Origin: an uncultured Vampirovibrio sp.
Lineage (GTDB): Bacteria; Cyanobacteriota; Vampirovibrionia; Gastranaerophilales; Gastranaerophilaceae
Reading direction: 5' to 3'
NCBI GenBank assembly: GCA_910577635.1
Contig: CAJTNR010000006.1
Location: forward strand, 26,796 to 90,795
Length of the DNA: 64,000 nt
The position numbers were made by a program, and so were the translations under genes. The notes below the pieces were generated by a model, which made no database searches, was not told the origin of the DNA, and saw only the letters and a list, made by a program, of their open reading frames with translations. Below are positions 62,060 to 64,000 of this stretch, piece by piece; positions within the stretch are counted from its first letter, which is position 1, and each line of letters starts with the position of its first letter.

Positions 62060-62923
62060 TTACATCCAATCATTAACTAGAACTTTTTGATTCAAAGAAG
62101 TGCAGATTGAACATTTTTCACAATCCAAATAATTCACTCTGGAGCTGTTGTCTAAACTTGTCCCTAAATGTGCTCTATAATCATCAATAAGCATAGGACA
62201 GGAATAAACTCCTTTTTGGCTTATAACCCTTGAAGTTTTGCAATCTATTCTATCAAAATCTTCTTGATGTGAAATTTCCTGCGAATTTGGATTCATTGGA
62301 GGAAAGTAAGGAATTACTTTTAAGTTAATATCATCCAGTTCAAACCCTTTTTTTAAAAAGAAACTTGAAAACTCTTCAAATAACTCTTGTTTTGTTTTGT
62401 TTTCGTAGTTAACAACACTAATTATCGGATTAAACTCATATTTTAATAGTGCAAAAATCGCGCTTAGCGCCTTTCTAAAACTTCCTCTAAAGCGGTATTG
62501 GTCGTTTTTTATCTCATCTGTAGAATCTAAACTTATACGATAAATTGTTTCAAATTTGCTTTCATCATCAATTTTTCTTAAGAATCTTGCTTTTTTATCG
62601 TTAATCATGACCCCGCTTGTTAGAATCGTTGTATGGCAAACTTTTAAACATAACCTTAGAATTTGGTTAAAATCAGGATGCATTAAGGGTTCAGCGCCCA
62701 TTAGATAAATTGAGTTTAAATTTTTATCTTTAATGCAATTCAAATTCTGTTTAATTTTATCAATTCCTATAAAATCTTCTTTGTTTTTTTGATTGCTTTT
62801 TTCAATATAACAACTCTTGTAAGATGAATTGCTGGTTTTGGTGCAAAGTTGAAAAAAAAGATTTTTTAGTTCCTCAAGTTCAACTTTTGGTGCTGTCATA
62901 AAACTAATTTGTTGATTCTGCAT
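62060..62923 (-). CDS. Radical-SAM-fold protein lacking two cluster cysteines
   Basis: The 287-aa protein reads like a radical SAM enzyme: LYLMGAEPLMHPDFNQIL matches the GGEP motif, ILTSGVMIND the next strand, and four late Cys (YSCPMLID, DCEKCSICTS) resemble a SPASM-type region. The CxxxCxxC that should bind the 4Fe-4S cluster is instead Ser31-x3-Tyr35-x2-Cys38, so normal SAM cleavage seems impossible. It may be a non-catalytic homologue. I chose the ATG at 62923 because AGGAG lies 9 bp upstream. It precedes rimM-trmD. Confidence 0.75.
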   Translation of the reverse strand: MQNQQISFMTAPKVELEELKNLFFQLCTKTSNSSYKSCYIEKSNQKNKEDFIGIDKIKQNLNCIKDKNLNSIYLMGAEPLMHPDFNQILRLCLKVCHTTILTSGVMINDKKARFLRKIDDESKFETIYRISLDSTDEIKNDQYRFRGSFRKALSAIFALLKYEFNPIISVVNYENKTKQELFEEFSSFFLKKGFELDDINLKVIPYFPPMNPNSQEISHQEDFDRIDCKTSRVISQKGVYSCPMLIDDYRAHLGTSLDNSSRVNYLDCEKCSICTSLNQKVLVNDWM

Positions 62924-63022
62924 TATTTTCTCTCCTATTTTCAATTATTGTAAAAATTAAGAATATAAATTGATATTAGTCAATCGGGTATAATTAAAAA
63001 ATTTGTGGAATTATAACTATAC

Positions 63023-63051
63023 TTTCAAATTTTTTAAAAATTTGTTATACT
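63023..63051 (+). promoter_or_regulatory. Sigma-70-type promoter of the RWYDxDP protein gene
   Basis: TTTCAA, a 17-bp spacer, and TATACT end 22 bp before the ATG, with AAAGGCGG in between. Confidence 0.55.
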
Positions 63052-63073
63052 GATAACTAGAAAGGCGGATTTT

Positions 63074-63400
63074 ATGAGTGAATATACAGGAAAAGGCAAA
63101 CGCTGGTATGATAAAGACCCGATTCTAAAAGAAGCATTAGAGCTTTTGAAACTATCATCTGATGAGCAAAAAGAACACGCTAAGGACTTTATGCTAAAAC
63201 TCCAGCAAGACGTTGCACAAGATGTAATTGAGAGAATTTATGAAATAGTAACGCAGTATCAGGGCAGAGGGAACCGCTGGTATGATAATGACCCTGTTAT
63301 GATTAAAGCAGTAGAAATGTTAAGACAAGCAGACCCTAAAACGCAGCGGGTTGCAGCTTTGAGACTGCTTCTGGCGCTTGAGAAAAATAGTTTTGATTAA
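63074..63400 (+). CDS. Small protein with two RWYDxDP repeats
   Basis: The 108-aa protein is made of two copies of a unit of about 50 aa: GKGKRWYDKDPILKEALELL and GRGNRWYDNDPVMIKAVEML. Each is followed by a predicted helix rich in Leu and Gln. It is polar, without signal peptide or membrane segment. I cannot name the family; it is perhaps a small regulatory or RNA-binding protein. It has its own promoter and a terminator. Confidence 0.6.
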   Translation: MSEYTGKGKRWYDKDPILKEALELLKLSSDEQKEHAKDFMLKLQQDVAQDVIERIYEIVTQYQGRGNRWYDNDPVMIKAVEMLRQADPKTQRVAALRLLLALEKNSFD

Positions 63401-63410
63401 TTTTTATACC

Positions 63411-63441
63411 AACAACCCCTTAATTTTAGGGGTTGTTTTTT
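63411..63441 (+). terminator. Terminator after the RWYDxDP gene
   Basis: The stem ACAACCCCT / AGGGGTTGT with a short AT loop is followed by a T run. It also faces the XRE gene. Confidence 0.85.
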
Positions 63442-63442
63442 A

Positions 63443-63760
63443 TTATTTAATAATATCCTTTACAATTCGATAGATAATTTTCAGCGTTTCTTCCGGCGCT
63501 TCTTCAAGCAGAGTTATGGTTTCAGATAGAATCAATTCTTTATTTTTATTGTGCTGAAAATTGAAAAGTTCTTTAATTTCAACTTCTAACGCTGCTGCAA
63601 TGCGCTCTAAAGTAGGCATTGTTGTAAAATAAGTCCCTGTTTCAATGTTTCCAATCTGTTTATAATCAATATTTACAAGTTCTCCAAGTTGTTCTTGGGT
63701 TAGTTTTTTCTTTTTTCTTAGTTCCTTAATTCTTTTGCCGAATAATTTTAAATTGTTCAT
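63443..63760 (-). CDS. XRE-family transcriptional regulator
   Basis: The 105-aa DNA-binding protein has a helix-turn-helix of the Cro/CI type (about 7-62, RIKELRKKKKLTQEQLGELV then IGNIETGTYFTTMPTLERIA) and a helical tail (about 70-105). It may repress nearby genes; a TTTAACT inverted repeat on the -10 of the next promoter (63854-63878) is a candidate site. It is divergent from the prepilin gene. Confidence 0.9.
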   Translation of the reverse strand: MNNLKLFGKRIKELRKKKKLTQEQLGELVNIDYKQIGNIETGTYFTTMPTLERIAAALEVEIKELFNFQHNKNKELILSETITLLEEAPEETLKIIYRIVKDIIK

Positions 63761-63839
63761 AAAATCCCCAAATAACGCCTATATTGCATTATATTTTTAT
63801 AATTTTAATTATATAACCCAGTTATACTTCCTAATTAAT

Positions 63840-63868
63840 TTGACAAAAGATAGTTTAACTAGTAAAAT
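63840..63868 (+). promoter_or_regulatory. Sigma-70-type promoter upstream of the prepilin gene
   Basis: TTGACA and TAAAAT are separated by exactly 17 bp, the best promoter match in the window. It lies about 95 bp before the prepilin ATG. Confidence 0.75.
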
Positions 63869-63878
63869 GTAAGTTAAA
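63854..63878. promoter_or_regulatory. Inverted repeat over the -10 region, candidate operator
   Basis: Arms TTTAACT and AGTTAAA are separated by 11 bp and cover the -10 of the promoter at 63840. TTTAACTA recurs about 50 bp further on. Confidence 0.4.
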
Positions 63879-63962
63879 TTAGGTATTTATTAAAAAAATA
63901 GAAATTTAACTACTTAATTTTCACAAAAACTACACAAAAATATATAATATAAGGAATTTTTT

Positions 63963-64000
63963 ATGAAAAAGAAAGGCTTTTCTTTAATCGAGCTATTAAT
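63963..64000 (+). CDS. Start of a type IV prepilin-like protein (cut by the window edge)
   Basis: The first 12 codons read MKKKGFSLIELL, the prepilin peptidase site (Gly before Phe) and the start of the type IV pilin/pseudopilin hydrophobic helix with Glu5. The rest is outside the window. The gene product would be processed and methylated at Phe and join a pilus or type II secretion pseudopilus. Confidence 0.8.
   Translation, partial: MKKKGFSLIELL

Overview
This is a 64-kb stretch of an AT-rich, densely coding bacterial chromosome. Several traits point to a non-photosynthetic relative of Cyanobacteria, most likely Candidatus Melainabacteria / Gastranaerophilales (an inference; no rRNA is present). 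The F1Fo-ATPase genes run a-c-b'-b-delta-alpha-gamma with two different b subunits and no beta or epsilon, which is the cyanobacterial layout. The envelope is didermic: a TolC-like protein, an MlaD protein and a five-gene efflux operon are present. Superoxide reductase fits an anaerobe, and GH57 and GH13 enzymes fit glucan use.

Layout: 1-5.4 kb is core (glmS, a lipoprotein, groES-groEL, an LprI-like protein). 5.4-18.4 kb is accessory and is the most interesting part. It opens with a lipase-fold protein carrying a phage-type N-terminus, faced by a tandem array of four intact and two broken copies of a three-helix membrane protein, which I read as a candidate toxin/immunity locus. Next come remnants of a possible toxin, a HigA-like antitoxin and a Fic protein, and an IS scar. 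A displaced 3' half of tRNA-Arg(TCT) at 10.3 kb matches the intact tRNA at 18.1 kb, so the two appear to bound a 7.8-kb integrated element. Inside is a leftward operon of six mostly unrecognised genes. Several of its proteins share an N-terminal hydrophobic-x-F-x-G motif, and the first carries Asp-Gly calcium-type repeats. A 101-bp tandem repeat built from tRNA pieces lies just outside the tRNA.

18.4-37.2 kb is mostly core: a PAS-GAF histidine kinase with a coiled-coil partner, tmk with a TPR protein, a response regulator with a degenerate kinase, a GH57 enzyme, tsaD, an operon for PgpH-YbeY-DgkA-C_GCAxxG, a GH13 enzyme, superoxide reductase with a ferritin lacking ferroxidase ligands, nth and thioredoxin. 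37.3-43.2 kb is a leftward YbhGFSR-like efflux operon with its own TolC-like protein. 43.3-51.1 kb holds energy genes: a membrane pyrophosphatase and the ATP synthase operon. 51.2-64 kb holds a DnaQ-like exonuclease, mlaD, ilvD, ctpA, a FliI/SctN-type ATPase, a large TPR protein, dus, a GIY-YIG protein, trmD-rimM, a radical-SAM-fold protein missing two cluster cysteines, a duplicated-motif small protein, an XRE regulator and the first codons of a prepilin.

All calls come from reading sequence and translations; no database or structure search was run.
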